Assembly (NCBI GenBank): GCA_037179335.1
Contig: JAKZHN010000033.1
Coordinates: 186,001 to 250,000 of the forward strand
DNA from: Cyclaneusma minus
Lineage: Eukaryota > Ascomycota > Leotiomycetes > Marthamycetales > Marthamycetaceae
DNA length: 64,000 nucleotides
Reading direction: 5' to 3'
Position 1 is the first letter of the stretch. Each line of letters opens with the position of its first letter. Of this stretch, positions 1 to 10,261 are shown piece by piece. Under the pieces are notes generated by a model, which saw only the letters and a list, made by a program, of their open reading frames with translations, searched no databases and was not told the DNA's origin. The translations under genes were made by a program, and so were the position numbers.

Positions 1-1051
1 TGGCCAGGAAGCACGAAATCCACGAAGGAAGTGGATATCCTCGGCAGGAAGGGTCAAAATATTGAGAAGCAACACCGGAGGACCACCCCGATTCAGATCC
101 CCTTCCACCCGCGTCGGAGACTACTTGAGGAGACATGAACCAGGAACGTCTTTACATGTAACCCGGAACGATGCTTTCGCCCTTCAAGTTCTGGAGCTAC
201 ATGTACATGTTCACAGTTCAGAGCCAGGTCCACCTCCAGTCGACGTCTCCAGAATAAGAACTCCGAAGTTCTAGGTCTAAGTCGGTTTCCACTTTCACGT
301 CATGTCAGCCTCAATTTCAATTCTCCGAAGCCTCACTTGGCGAGTCATCCGGCTGTCCTTCTCTCAAACTCTGAATCCTGATGTCCTGCATTTTAAAGAG
401 TCCAGCAGGGCCAAATGCGGTCCTCCAACGACGTTGCGGGTAAAGCATTCAACCGGTTCCAACTTCTCCTTCCGTTCTCTTGCATGTTGGGGGTGTTGAG
501 AAAGCGCCAAAAGAAACGTCAGAAGTGACCCGTGTAGCTCTCCGCGGTGAACGCTGCCCGATCGGGACTGGAACCTAGCTTCGGATGGAAATTGCTGATC
601 CTCGTCAAGCTCTTTCTGGGGTAAGAAGTCACCAGTCAGTCTCTTACGGACAAGACCAAATTTGATGGATTTGCATCCACGATCCCTACAAATGTAGCTT
701 TCCAGGTTCCTCCCTGGTCTATGTCTGGGGAAAGCTTGAGTATATAACGAAGAGAGACCCTGGATGATGGGGGTATATTCCCGTCGTCTTATTACTTCCA
801 CCCGTTGTTGTGATTCAGATATGTTTTCGTCCAAGGTATGTTCATGTTCTTTTGATCATGATCAAGTTTTCTACACTTCATGAGTTCCTTTCGCACCATA
901 TCCCTTAAAGATGTCATCATGCTTCCTCCGGTGCTCAATGCCATACATGAATTTCGCACAGCAGCAGTCTATCGACGATGCTTCAGGACCTTCCTCATTT
1001 GCCATCAGCTTCCCTCTCGTCTTCTGGCTGTTCAAGCAACGGGCTAACATA
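1..1051. other. No supported gene (left edge)
   Basis: I see no recognisable gene here. A 156-codon open frame on the minus strand (364-834) has no motif I know and atypical composition, so it is not called. The last 150 bases before the secreted-protein start at 1052 are presumably its promoter and leader. Confidence 0.4.
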
Positions 1052-1646
1052 ATGAAGCTTCTCACCTTTGGTGCGCTGGCATTGTCCCTGGCAAGCCTCT
1101 CTATGGCATCTGTAACCTGCGTCGAAGTCGGATCAACACAAACCGCTACGTGGACCAATGCCGAAGGTCAGACCTGCACCTGGACCGGAGTAGTAGGAAG
1201 CAACTTTGGCGAGACAGCCCTGGGATCCGAGTAAGCTAGAAGCAGCTTTCAAATCAAACATGGAAAGACGACTGACGCAACAACAGCTACAATTGCAACG
1301 GACGTTGTGGAACTTCTTGCACCGGATCTCCAGTGGGAATATACGTCTAGTATGTAGCCTCTCAGATTCCGAGTGTACTCTTCCATGCTGATTGGAGTTA
1401 GCACCCAAGACTGCTTTACCCACGACATTTGCTCGTACTTCTACAGCTCGACTACGGGCTCAGCGTAAGTGTCTATTCCAGCTAATAGTGCAGAGCTGAA
1501 AATCTAACAAATCTAGGGACCCTAACTGCGGAGCAGCTTATGATGCTGCTGTGGACGATACCTTGACCGGCGTTCTTTATGGCTGCAGTCAGACGAATCC
1601 CGATAATGCAGTCTCAGTACCTACAACCGAGCCGGTTTGTGTATAA
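1052..1646 (+). CDS. Small secreted cysteine-rich protein (spliced)
   Basis: Predicted exons are 1052-1230, 1287-1349, 1402-1464 and 1517-1646, giving 144 residues. All three introns have GT-AG ends (GTAAGC, GTATGT, GTAAGT donors) and all splice in the same phase, which keeps a cysteine-rich frame open. The N-terminus is a signal peptide (MKLLTFGALALSLASLSMA, cleavage near residue 19). The mature part begins SVTCVEV, then has a glycine/cysteine-rich stretch (YNCNGRCGTSCTG) and a TQDCFTHDICSYF segment followed by DPNCGAAYDAAVDDT. Signal peptide, size and about ten cysteines imply an extracellular disulfide-bonded protein. The segments resemble a family of uncharacterised fungal secreted proteins that I recognise only loosely, so I assign no function. 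An effector or surface-protein role is inference. It stands alone, with no gene recognised within 2.4 kb downstream. Confidence 0.72.
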
Positions 1647-4146
1647 GACGTTTCGAATCTAGCGAAAGCGGAGGTTAACAGAGTTCTCTTCGCTGCAAGT
1701 ATTCTACTGATAACGCCTATTTTGAGTAACGCTGGAGAAGCCAGCGGTTGGCTTCAATCTACATACCTATACATCTATCCTAATTCGAAACATCTTCCAA
1801 ATATTTTACGCTCCAGGAAAAGTTCAAACTGATTATTGACGAGGCTAGAGTCCGAGACCACGCTTCCTATCATGACTCCAAGCTCAAAACTCGACATCGA
1901 CACGGCAGTTGACGACAGACGTTCTATCAAGATACCGACCAGGCCTCGAAAGGCTCTAGTCTCCAGCCACATGCAATATTCTCCGAGCGCGCCAAGATTT
2001 CAACCAACACAAAAACGTGGCCAGCAATAGGCATATCGCCAAGATTTCCCCTTTGATCTGGGGTAACCCCCAAGGCCGGCGAACGGCTGCAATGCCACAT
2101 CACGGACGAACATGGGGGTCGGGGGGTTCAGCGGAGGATATGCGAACCGCAGTAGCTTGTGCGTCTGAATGCGGGCAGCGTGTCGGGGGGGCAGATGCTT
2201 CTGTTGGTCCACGTTAAGCGCTGGCTGCGCTGCCAGGTTCTGAGGTTGCGTTGCAGATGCAGCACCGGGATCGCTATTTCTGGAATCCGAATCGAACATC
2301 ACCTCGGCTGTATTCTGATTATTGATTATCACCATTCTACAGAAAACGATATGTCCTCCAAGAATCCTTCAAGAATCCTTCCATAGAAAGAGGGACCAGC
2401 AAGGCCAATTCCATAGGATCACGGAGGCCGTGCTGTACGAGCTGCTGTCTGAGAAACTACTTGGCGGCAAAAGGGAGTGGCAGGAGAGCTGAGCGAGGTA
2501 ACAGCATGTTTCATGAAGCGAATTGACGAAATAGCCGCCGCTCGGTCTCGAGAATAGGAGATGGGAAAGCCAACAATACTGTATTCGACGATATCTTGGA
2601 CGGCTTGCGAGTGTCTTCCCAATCACAAAAATGGTCACATGGTGTGTCTCTGCGTTGTCAGAACATACTGAGGTACCGTACTTTGAGCCGGGGGTCGATG
2701 TGGGGAACATGCATTTCGCATTTCGTGCTTTTACTTCTTCACAGAATTTCTGGGGCTGCTGGGCTTTCGATGCTTTAAGAGCCCGGGATCTGATCCCTCG
2801 TTCTTATATCGGCCAAAATTATTCCTGCTCGCAAAGTGGTCTCCAAATCCAACATGGGAGAGTGGCGATGCGGTGGGGACAGCCAATCAGCGTAGCGCAT
2901 CAAGCGCCGGTCATCTCGAAAACGCACAGAACACTCCCACCCACATCTGCTTCATCCCACCGCCAGCCACCTTTAGGCTGCAATCTGGATCCGCGACGGC
3001 GGGATGAACAAATGATCAGCATCTCTCGTCGCACACGGTAAGGAAGTACCTTTCTCTCGTCTTTCATTCGCTGTTGCGGAAGTGGTACACGACTGCTGCG
3101 TGTCTGTTCTCTCTCTTCTCTCTCGACTTCCTCTGCTTCCTTCTCTATGCCTTCAATCGCAAAATCGCAATCCACGGACTCTGTACATATACCCCAGCAT
3201 TAGAGGTCAATCCAATCGAGCACAGGCGTATAATCAAGTCGATTATCGATCATTTTCCGTCCGGAGTCGCCAAGTTTCGCTACTTGAGGCGCAAGTGTCG
3301 CATCTTGAAGGGTCAAACACGAGACCCTGCTCCTCTAGACCCCTCGGTTGCCTCCAGGTCCGAGAACCCTCACCGTCGACGTCGCAGAAGTGAGCACAGA
3401 GGTCAACATTGACACTGCTTCTGTCCCAGCACGACTGTCATCCCGTCTTCCCATTGCAATACCCGCTTCTTCGATACGATCTACGACCTTTACGAAACCT
3501 TCTGGCACGTCGGATCTACTGTGCAACACTCCACATCGTCTGTTCGCGCCACTATTCAAGCCATTGAACGATTCATGATATCATTATTCAAAGAAATATG
3601 CGCCTAAACGAGTCACGATAGATCTGCCGTAATTTCTTCCACGAAAAAATTCCAGCTAGGGTTTCATGGATTTGACAGCTTCCGTGCCTATCAACCAGAT
3701 CTGCATAGTACGGTAGTCCAAGCCAAGAAGAACCACCCTGCGGGATTGACACCCTCCGAGATCCTACCTTAATCCCACCTTAATCCAATCCGGCTTCTTT
3801 GGATTCCACACGCTTTGGCTCCCTGATCGACACAAGACCTGGGGGACCAAGCAAGCGCCCGTGACATAGAAGTTAAGCTTATTCCCCCCGACTTTGCAAA
3901 TCTTCTTCCCTCCTCCACCTCTCCGCCATCCGGTCCTGCTGGCAGTTCATTCCTTTCACCTTCGTCGACGAAGTTTTTCTGTTGTTGGGGTTTACTAGGA
4001 TTTAATCATCTTGAGCGGTACCGTCCTTCGTTCATCGGTTCCCTCTTTCGAATACCCGGTCAACCTTCGCCGTCGATACCGTCGCTGGTCGACTTGTTAA
4101 TTAAAGCATCTTTGGAGAGGAGTAATAGACGGAGCATTCAGCCAAA
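1647..4146. other. Long intergenic region upstream of noxA
   Basis: About 2.5 kb with only overlapping short frames on both strands and no recognisable protein motif. 3085-3150 is strongly pyrimidine-rich, and a donor-like CGGTAAGGAAG sits near 3039. 3900-4140 is CT-rich, like a fungal 5' leader. Part of this may be a long, possibly spliced 5' untranslated region of noxA; that is inference. Frames at 2369-2710 (minus) and 3074-3412 (plus) are not supported. Confidence 0.4.
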
Positions 4147-5992
4147 ATGGGTCTTATGGCGGATATCAAGCACCAGCTTACTGGGACGAAGCTGCTGTTC
4201 AATTTCTTGTTCCATGGAGGCCATGTGGGCCTTTTCGCTCTTGGATGGTATGAATTCTGTTTCCCAACTTGACGAGATTATATGTACTGACGAAGACTTC
4301 AGGTTCTTGCAAGAAAGCAATCAGAAACTTGCCGCATTGAACGGCTTGAAATTCTCCGTGTGGATTTCTCGAGGTGCAGGTCTGGCTCTTTCGGTTGATG
4401 GAGCTTTGATCCTGTTGCCTATGTGCCGCAATATCTTGAGATGGGTCAGACCAAAGATTAAATTCTTGCCTCTGGATGAATCGATATGGTTCCATCGACA
4501 GGTCGCCTACTCAATGCTTTTCTGGACAATCGCCCATGTATCCGCTCATTATGTCAAGTAAGTAACACCACAACTTCGATACCGATGGAGCTAACGGCTC
4601 CCAGTTTCTTCAACGTCGAAAAGACTCAAGTCCGTAAAGAAATCGCCCTTCACATTCACTATGAGGAAGCCGGAGGTATCACAGGCCACACCATGCTTCT
4701 CTGCATGTTGTTGATGTACACGACTGCACACGCCAAGATCCGCCAGCAATCCTTCGAAACATTCTGGTACACTCACCACCTGTTTATTCCCTTCCTTCTC
4801 GGTCTCTACACTCACGCTACAGGTTGCTTCGTGCGTGACTCGACCAACCCTTTTTCGCCCTTCGCCGGAGACAACTTCTGGAACCATTGCCTTGGATACG
4901 AGGGATGGCGATGGGAACTCTGGGGTGGTGGATTGTACCTTTTCGAGCGTCTCTACCGTGAAGTACGAGCCCGTCGTGAGACCAAGATCACTCGCGTTGT
5001 CCGTCATCCATACGGTAAGCCATCTAAAACACCCATCCTCTTTCATCCCTTTTTCTTCAAATCACAGCCCTACTAGTATACTAACACAAACCCCAGACGC
5101 CATGGAGATCCAATTCAAAAAAACCTCCATGAAATACAAAGCCGGCCAATGGCTCTTCCTCCAAGTCCCCTCCGTCTCCCGCCAACAATGGCACCCCTTC
5201 ACCATAACCTCCTGCCCCTTCGACGACTACATCAGCGTGCACATCCGCCAAGTCGGCGACTTCACCCGCGCCCTCGGAGACGCTCTCGGCGCCGGCCCCG
5301 CCCAATCCAAGCTCTACGACAACGCCGACCCCAACGGCATGTACGAAGTCGCTCTCCAAAACGGCCAGCAAATGCCCGAACTCCGCATCGACGGTCCCTA
5401 CGGCGCGCCCGCTGAAGACGTCTTCGACAACGAAATCGCCGTGTTGATTGGTACCGGTATTGGTGTTACGCCTTGGGCGTCGATCTTGAAGAATATTTGG
5501 CATTTGCGAAACAGCCCTAACCCGCCCAAGCGACTGAGACGTGTGGAGTTCATCTGGGTTTGCAAAGACACAACTTCCTTCGAATGGTTCCAAAACCTGC
5601 TCTCCTCCCTCGAGTCGCAATCCCAAGACGCGGCCGCGCGCGCCGGTTCCGCCGGTTCCGAGTTCTTGCGCATCCACACCTATCTTACGCAAAAGCTGGA
5701 CGTGGATACTGCGAACAATATTGTGCTGAACAGCGTGGGGAGCCAGGTGGATCCGCTTACTGAGCTGAGAAGCAGGACGAATTTCGGAAGACCGGATTTT
5801 GGAAGACTGTTTAACGGGATTAGGGAGGGGATTAATGATAGGACGTACCTGAGTGGATTGGAGGGAGAGGTGAGGACGAAGGTGGGTGTGTACTTTTGTG
5901 GACCGAATGTGGCGGCGAGGGAGATTAAGAAGGCGGCTAAGGCGGCGACGACGAGGGATGTGGTGTTTAGTTTTTGGAAGGAGCATTTCTAG
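4147..5992 (+). CDS. noxA: NADPH oxidase A (gp91phox-like superoxide-generating oxidase)
   Basis: Exons 4147-4247, 4303-4557, 4605-5014 and 5097-5992 give 553 residues, the usual size for fungal NoxA/Nox1. The start is the ATG of MGLMADIKHQLTGTKLLF; a further in-frame ATG upstream (4094) lies in the leader. Six-helix ferric-reductase-type core: WFHRQVAYSMLFW, then GLYTHATGC with haem-ligand histidines. FAD site HPFTIT (near residue 225). NADPH-binding GTGIGVTPWASIL, a CGPN segment and the family C-terminus FSFWKEHF. The enzyme passes electrons from cytosolic NADPH through FAD and two haems to oxygen, producing superoxide. In other moulds NoxA with NoxR and Rac controls sexual development, hyphal fusion and infection structures. 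There is no EF-hand extension, so it is not NoxC. It lacks the longer NoxB-type N-terminus as far as I can judge; A rather than B is assigned from the KLAALN/SRGAGLALS region. Confidence 0.93.
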
Positions 5993-6761
5993 ATCTCTTT
6001 TTGGAGATGTATTGGTCAGGGGGTTGTGGTTGTTGGACCGACTAGGAGATCTTTGGGGGTGGTCAAAGGCTGGAGATGTTGCTTTGAACAGTGTGGTTTA
6101 CGATATCATCCGTGAGTACGGAGAGTGTCGGTGTCGAGCCTTGGATGTATTGACGAAGACGTGAGAAACACGATTGGGCGTTTGGCATGCTGGGATATGT
6201 AACTGGGTCAATATGCCATATGATGAGATGGATTTGCATGTTTGCACTTGCTCCTAGCCTTACGTGCCGTTCGTTGTTGATCTCACTATCCAAGCAGTTC
6301 CCAGCTTTGGTCTAGTCCGATTTAGCCTGTTCTGGCTGTGATACTATTATTTCCACGAGGGCTCTTGTCTTGTAGACATCACGCATTCTGTGTCATCGCT
6401 GTCTCAGCCCCGTCTCAAGACAGCGGATCTTTTTGCAATGCCAAGTTCCCTGTGGTTCCGTCCGGCAGAGTCGTCGACTCGTTGGACTACTTAGCCGGTG
6501 TCTTGACTTCAAGGGGAATGAACTTGAATCGGGATCCATTTCAGGACCCGACCCGATGGGAGGTGGTCACAGCGAGTATTTGGTCGAGAATCATTTCTAT
6601 GTCAGTTTGTCTGGCTTCGTCGGTGTTTCAACTCTGGTTATGGACGAGGGAGTTAGTTACAGGGATTATAGAGGGCGGATGTGGAAGATATGGATTCATG
6701 TTCTTCAAGGTATAGCTGTCCGAGCCTCCGAGGGCGAAAGAGGTACAATTTTCTAAGTTTC

Positions 6762-6885
6762 TGGAGTACTAGTTAGTAATAGTTATTACTAGTTAGTACT
6801 AGTTGTTACTACATAGAACTAGACAGCACTAGGCAACACTAGTTATTACTAATCAGTACTAGTTGCTGCTAGTCAGTCTATATCA
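6762..6885. repeat. Degenerate ACTAGTTATTACT tandem repeat
   Basis: About eight imperfect units built on ACTAGTTA(T/G)TACT follow one another without a longer open frame. Spacing is 12-20 bp and the units are interrupted by diverged copies (AACTAGACAGCACT, GGCAACACTAG). No function is evident. Confidence 0.7.
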
Positions 6886-7383
6886 CCATATGAAGTTTCT
6901 ACTCACGCCGACTCGGTACTTACAGTGGAACGAACAAATCTGCGCCCCCTTTCTAAAATCAATATGTAGTAATTGTCATAATGGCCTTCCGTTTCTCGAA
7001 AGATCTAAGATATCAGCTGTGCTCAAGCCCATGATAGCTAAGTAGTCTTAGTCTCGAGAGTATTCTACAAGACACTGAACCGAACCCGTGACAGGAGCGT
7101 AGTTCTGCCCGTCCCACATCTAAGCAACGATGTGGATGCGTAACATATTTTCCTTTTTTCTCCATTTTCGCCAATCCGAGCGGCAGTTGGTTACCCTGTT
7201 GTAATGTGGATCACCATGGATGCATCTCAGATGATTCAGTTACTATGCGAGACAATGCTGAAACATGACTGAATGTATTGTGAAGGCAGTGGGCTACAGA
7301 CATGAGAAGAACAGTAGAACTTGAAGAATTCGGAGGAAGGCCAGCTGCCCGCCTGCTTAAAAAGTCTAGACGTGAGTAATGAA

Positions 7384-7459
7384 CCAAAACTCAAAAAAGT
7401 CTAAAAGTCTAAAAGTTAAAAAGTCTAAAAGTCTGAGAGAGAAAAAAAAAAAAAAAAAG
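7384..7459. repeat. AAAGTCT microsatellite plus poly-A tract
   Basis: Five to six copies of AAAGTCT/AAAGTTA are followed by GAGAGAG and a 17-18 base A run. This is simple-sequence DNA. Confidence 0.8.
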
Positions 7460-8028
7460 AGGGTCAAAAACAAAAGTCAAAAGGGACTTGTCGAACCCGG
7501 GGGGTTCGACGTCCTGAAACCAGACGAGAGTTTACATTCAACGACCGAGGATCGGGGGCCACGTGCGTTGATGGTAATTCAACTCATTTTGTGGTATATA
7601 CCCTCTGCACTTGCTCTTCAGAACCCCCCGCTCCCCCTCGCCCTCCCTCCCACGAAGCCGTAACTATGGATCGTTCAAGTCGGGTATGAATCCATTCAGC
7701 TCCCAGGGTCATGTCAGTTCGTATTCGCTCTACAATTCGCGAGAACATCGTAACCCCGCACAACCCCTATATGGGAAGTTCTTTTCGACTACAAGCAGAG
7801 AATTCATGTCGTAAAATCAAGATCTTCACTCCGTCAGCTTTTTTGCCCCAACTCGCCAGAGTGCAAAGGTTATATACGTATGCAACAAATGCCGCGACTG
7901 CTTTGACTCTATACAGCAGTCTTTTCCCCAAACGCCGCACCCAAATGCAACCCAGCCTATCCGCAACGCCCTTTCCCACCTTCATATCATACAGCCCCCT
8001 CATCTCTTCCCTTCCATATCCCCATCGA

Positions 8029-8668
8029 TCACCGATGTCTATCTTTGCTCAACTGCCCATCATCCCTCTTCGGAAAGCCACCCACCCTCTCCGCCTTCCT
8101 CAAAACCTCCTTCCCCTTCTCTCCACTCCTATCCGCCTCGGGCAAACCCCACCACTCACGATGAAACTTCTCCTGCTCTTTCCGTCTCTCTTCTTTCAGC
8201 TCACGCTCGCGCTGGCGCTGTAAGCGTGTTGCAAACCATTCTTCGCGCGCGGCGTCGAGCTCGGATTGCGTGTCGTGCGCTACCATGCAGTTGTTCATGA
8301 GGAGCCGTTGCGGACGGCAGACGAAGGGGGCGGTGAAGGTGCGGCCGAGGGCGCAGTCTGCGAATGCTGTAGTTCACGACAGAAGTGTTAGCAACAATTC
8401 TCACAAACGTGGTGTTCTCTCGTCTTTCGCAACTTGGTAATCCGGTAATTTTGCAGTTTGGAATTCGTAACAAAACAAAGTCAATCGAAAAAAGTGGAAA
8501 GCATAAAATACCTTTGATCTCCGCAGCGCAATAACTCCGCACCCTCGCATAGAACATCTCCCGAACCTGAGTTTCTTGCGCGGACGACAGAGGCAGTGGA
8601 TTCCTCGAGGGCATAGGCAGCCTAGGTGGCAGCGGTTCCGCGGGCGGTTCTGAAGCAGGTGGAGCCAT
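8029..8668 (-). CDS. cmc1: Cmc1-like twin CX9C mitochondrial protein (COX assembly)
   Basis: Exons 8668-8512 and 8366-8029 (minus strand) give 164 residues. The intron is GT-AG (GTATTT donor, CTACAG acceptor). Splicing joins SYCAAEIK to AFADCALG and creates the first CX9C motif; the second, CRPQRLLMNNC, follows 15 residues later. Twin CX9C proteins are imported by the Mia40 relay and fold in the intermembrane space; Cmc1 stabilises newly made Cox1 and takes part in copper handling during cytochrome c oxidase assembly. The protein has a proline-rich N-terminus (about 28 residues) and a charged, probably helical C-terminus (REEWFATRLQRQRERELKEE). At 164 residues it is longer than yeast Cmc1, mostly in these tails. 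Cmc2 is the main alternative name. It is head to head with utp11, with 459 bp between start codons. Confidence 0.85.
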
Positions 8669-9127
8669 AACGAGCTCAATTGAACGCAGCTCCTATATTT
8701 GTACTCTGGTTGTTACGGTGCCATGAAGCTTGCGAAAGCTTCCGGATGCGCTGATCATCAGATGTTTGGGAAGCTCTAGCCGCCAAGACATCTGGAAAAT
8801 GCTAAGCGCGCGGCTGCGCTTGTGCGATAAGCCTTTGGCGCGATAAGTGCACTGTATCGAAATTTTGGAATTTTGGAACTTCTGCATTCAATCTCACATC
8901 CGCAAGATAATTCCGCCACAGAGTTCTCACACTGAATCGAGAAAGAAGGCGATATTGCTGCCCGCAGCCGTCTGAGCAATACACCGATCTAGCCTAATCT
9001 GCACAAGGAGCGCTGCTTCCGAAAAAGCCAGCATCCGACAGAAGAAGGCCGTGAACTTCCACCTCAAGCCCACCCGCTCATCCTCTTTTCGTCGCTCCGA
9101 GACTCTTGAACAACCAGCTCGCCCATC
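8669..9127. promoter_or_regulatory. Shared upstream region of cmc1 and utp11
   Basis: 459 bp between divergent start codons. No longer open frame makes sense here. It must hold both promoters; I see no clear TATA box. Confidence 0.6.
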
Positions 9128-9950
9128 ATGTCTACCATGCGCAATGCCGTCCAACGGCGCAACCACCGCGAGCGTGCCCAGCCCGCCGAGCGCGAAAAAT
9201 GGGGTCTCCTCGAAAAGCACAAAGTGCGTTATCCCCATCCTCATCCCCTGCCTTCCCTTCACACCTTCAGAGTACTAACAAGCTCACCAGGACTACAGCA
9301 AGCGCGCCCGCGACTTTAACGTCAAGAAAACCAAGCTCAAAGCCCTGCGCCAAAAAGCCATCGACCGCAACCCCGATGAATTCTACTTCGGCATGCTCTC
9401 GCGCTCCGGGCCCAACGCCCGCGGCCGTAATGCAACCGGAACAGTAGACAATGGTGCGAACCATGGAACGGTGCTGAGGAGAGATACTGTTAGGTTGATG
9501 AAGACGCAGGATTTGGGATATGTGAGGACCACCAGGACGCCGGTTGCAAAGGAGGTGGAGATGTTGAGGAGGAAGTTGGCGGGGGAGGAGGGAATGGGGA
9601 AGGCGAGGAAAGTGGTTTTTGTGGATGGGGTTGAGCAGCAGAGGGAGATGCTTGAGGGTGCGACGAAAGGGAATGATGATGATGGGGAGGATGAGAGTGA
9701 TTGGGAGGGCTTTGAGGATGATGGGAAGGAGGAGGTGGTGGATACGGTGAAGAGGGATATTGATAAGTTGCAGAGGAGGGAGAAGGAGAAGATGAGGAGA
9801 AGACTGGCGGTTGCTGAGGAGAGACTGAAGACGCTGACGGAGGCGGAAGAGGCGCTGGATTTGCAGAGGGCGAAGATGGGGAAGAGCCCGACTGTGGGTG
9901 GCGTGAACAAGAAGGGTGTCAAGTTCAAGGCGCGCGAGAGGAAGCGTTGA
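9128..9950 (+). CDS. utp11: U3 snoRNP protein Utp11 (SSU processome)
   Basis: Exons 9128-9223 and 9291-9950 give 251 residues. The 67-nt intron has a textbook branch site (TACTAAC, 9273-9279) and CACCAG acceptor. N-terminal MSTMRNAVQRRNHRERAQP leads into the family block LLEKHK-DYSKRARDFNVKK, then DRNPDEFYFGM, TVRLMKTQDLGYVRT and a long charged helical region ending FKARERKR. The family is a small-subunit processome component needed for 18S rRNA maturation in the nucleolus. The length matches yeast Utp11 (about 250). An acidic DDDGEDESDWEGFEDD insert lies near residue 165. Confidence is high because the conserved N-terminal block is continuous only after splicing. Confidence 0.93.
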
Positions 9951-10261
9951 TACCTCTTGTGCCGTTCAGAATCCAAGCTCTTTTTCCCGACTACGGCCCC
10001 CCTTGAATCCCAAAATGCCGACCAGAAATTCGCTATTTGCATGGAACGCATATTTCTGAGGCTGGTTGTCACAAACGAAAATCCCTGTTTTAGTCGACGG
10101 GATGACAGTAGGGGTATGTTCTCGTACTCTGTTTTCTATCTTCATTTCATTCATTCATATATACCTAGGTATGTTAGGAAGTCGTTCCCTTCAGACTCCT
10201 CGGTATTATATCAAAAATCTCATCAACCAACCCACCAAAAACACCGACCATACACCACCCC
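9951..10261. other. Short convergent spacer
   Basis: 311 bp between the 3' ends of utp11 and the next minus-strand gene. Nothing beyond A/T-rich likely 3' untranslated sequence is seen. Confidence 0.5.

Larger units (their letters stand above)
5993..8028. other. Intergenic region between noxA and cmc1
   Basis: Two kilobases bounded by the 3' ends of two convergent genes. I find no recognisable gene. It contains a degenerate ACTAG-rich repeat (6760-6885), an AAAGTCT microsatellite followed by a poly-A run (7384-7459), and a perfect 9-bp-arm inverted repeat (7490-7510). An open frame at 6338-6715 has no motif I know. Confidence 0.45.

Noticed and set aside
5081..5986. 301-codon minus-strand frame opposite noxA exon 4
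   Set aside because: It lies wholly antisense to the conserved flavin/NADPH domain and is rich in Arg, His and Leu from codon mirroring; no independent motif.
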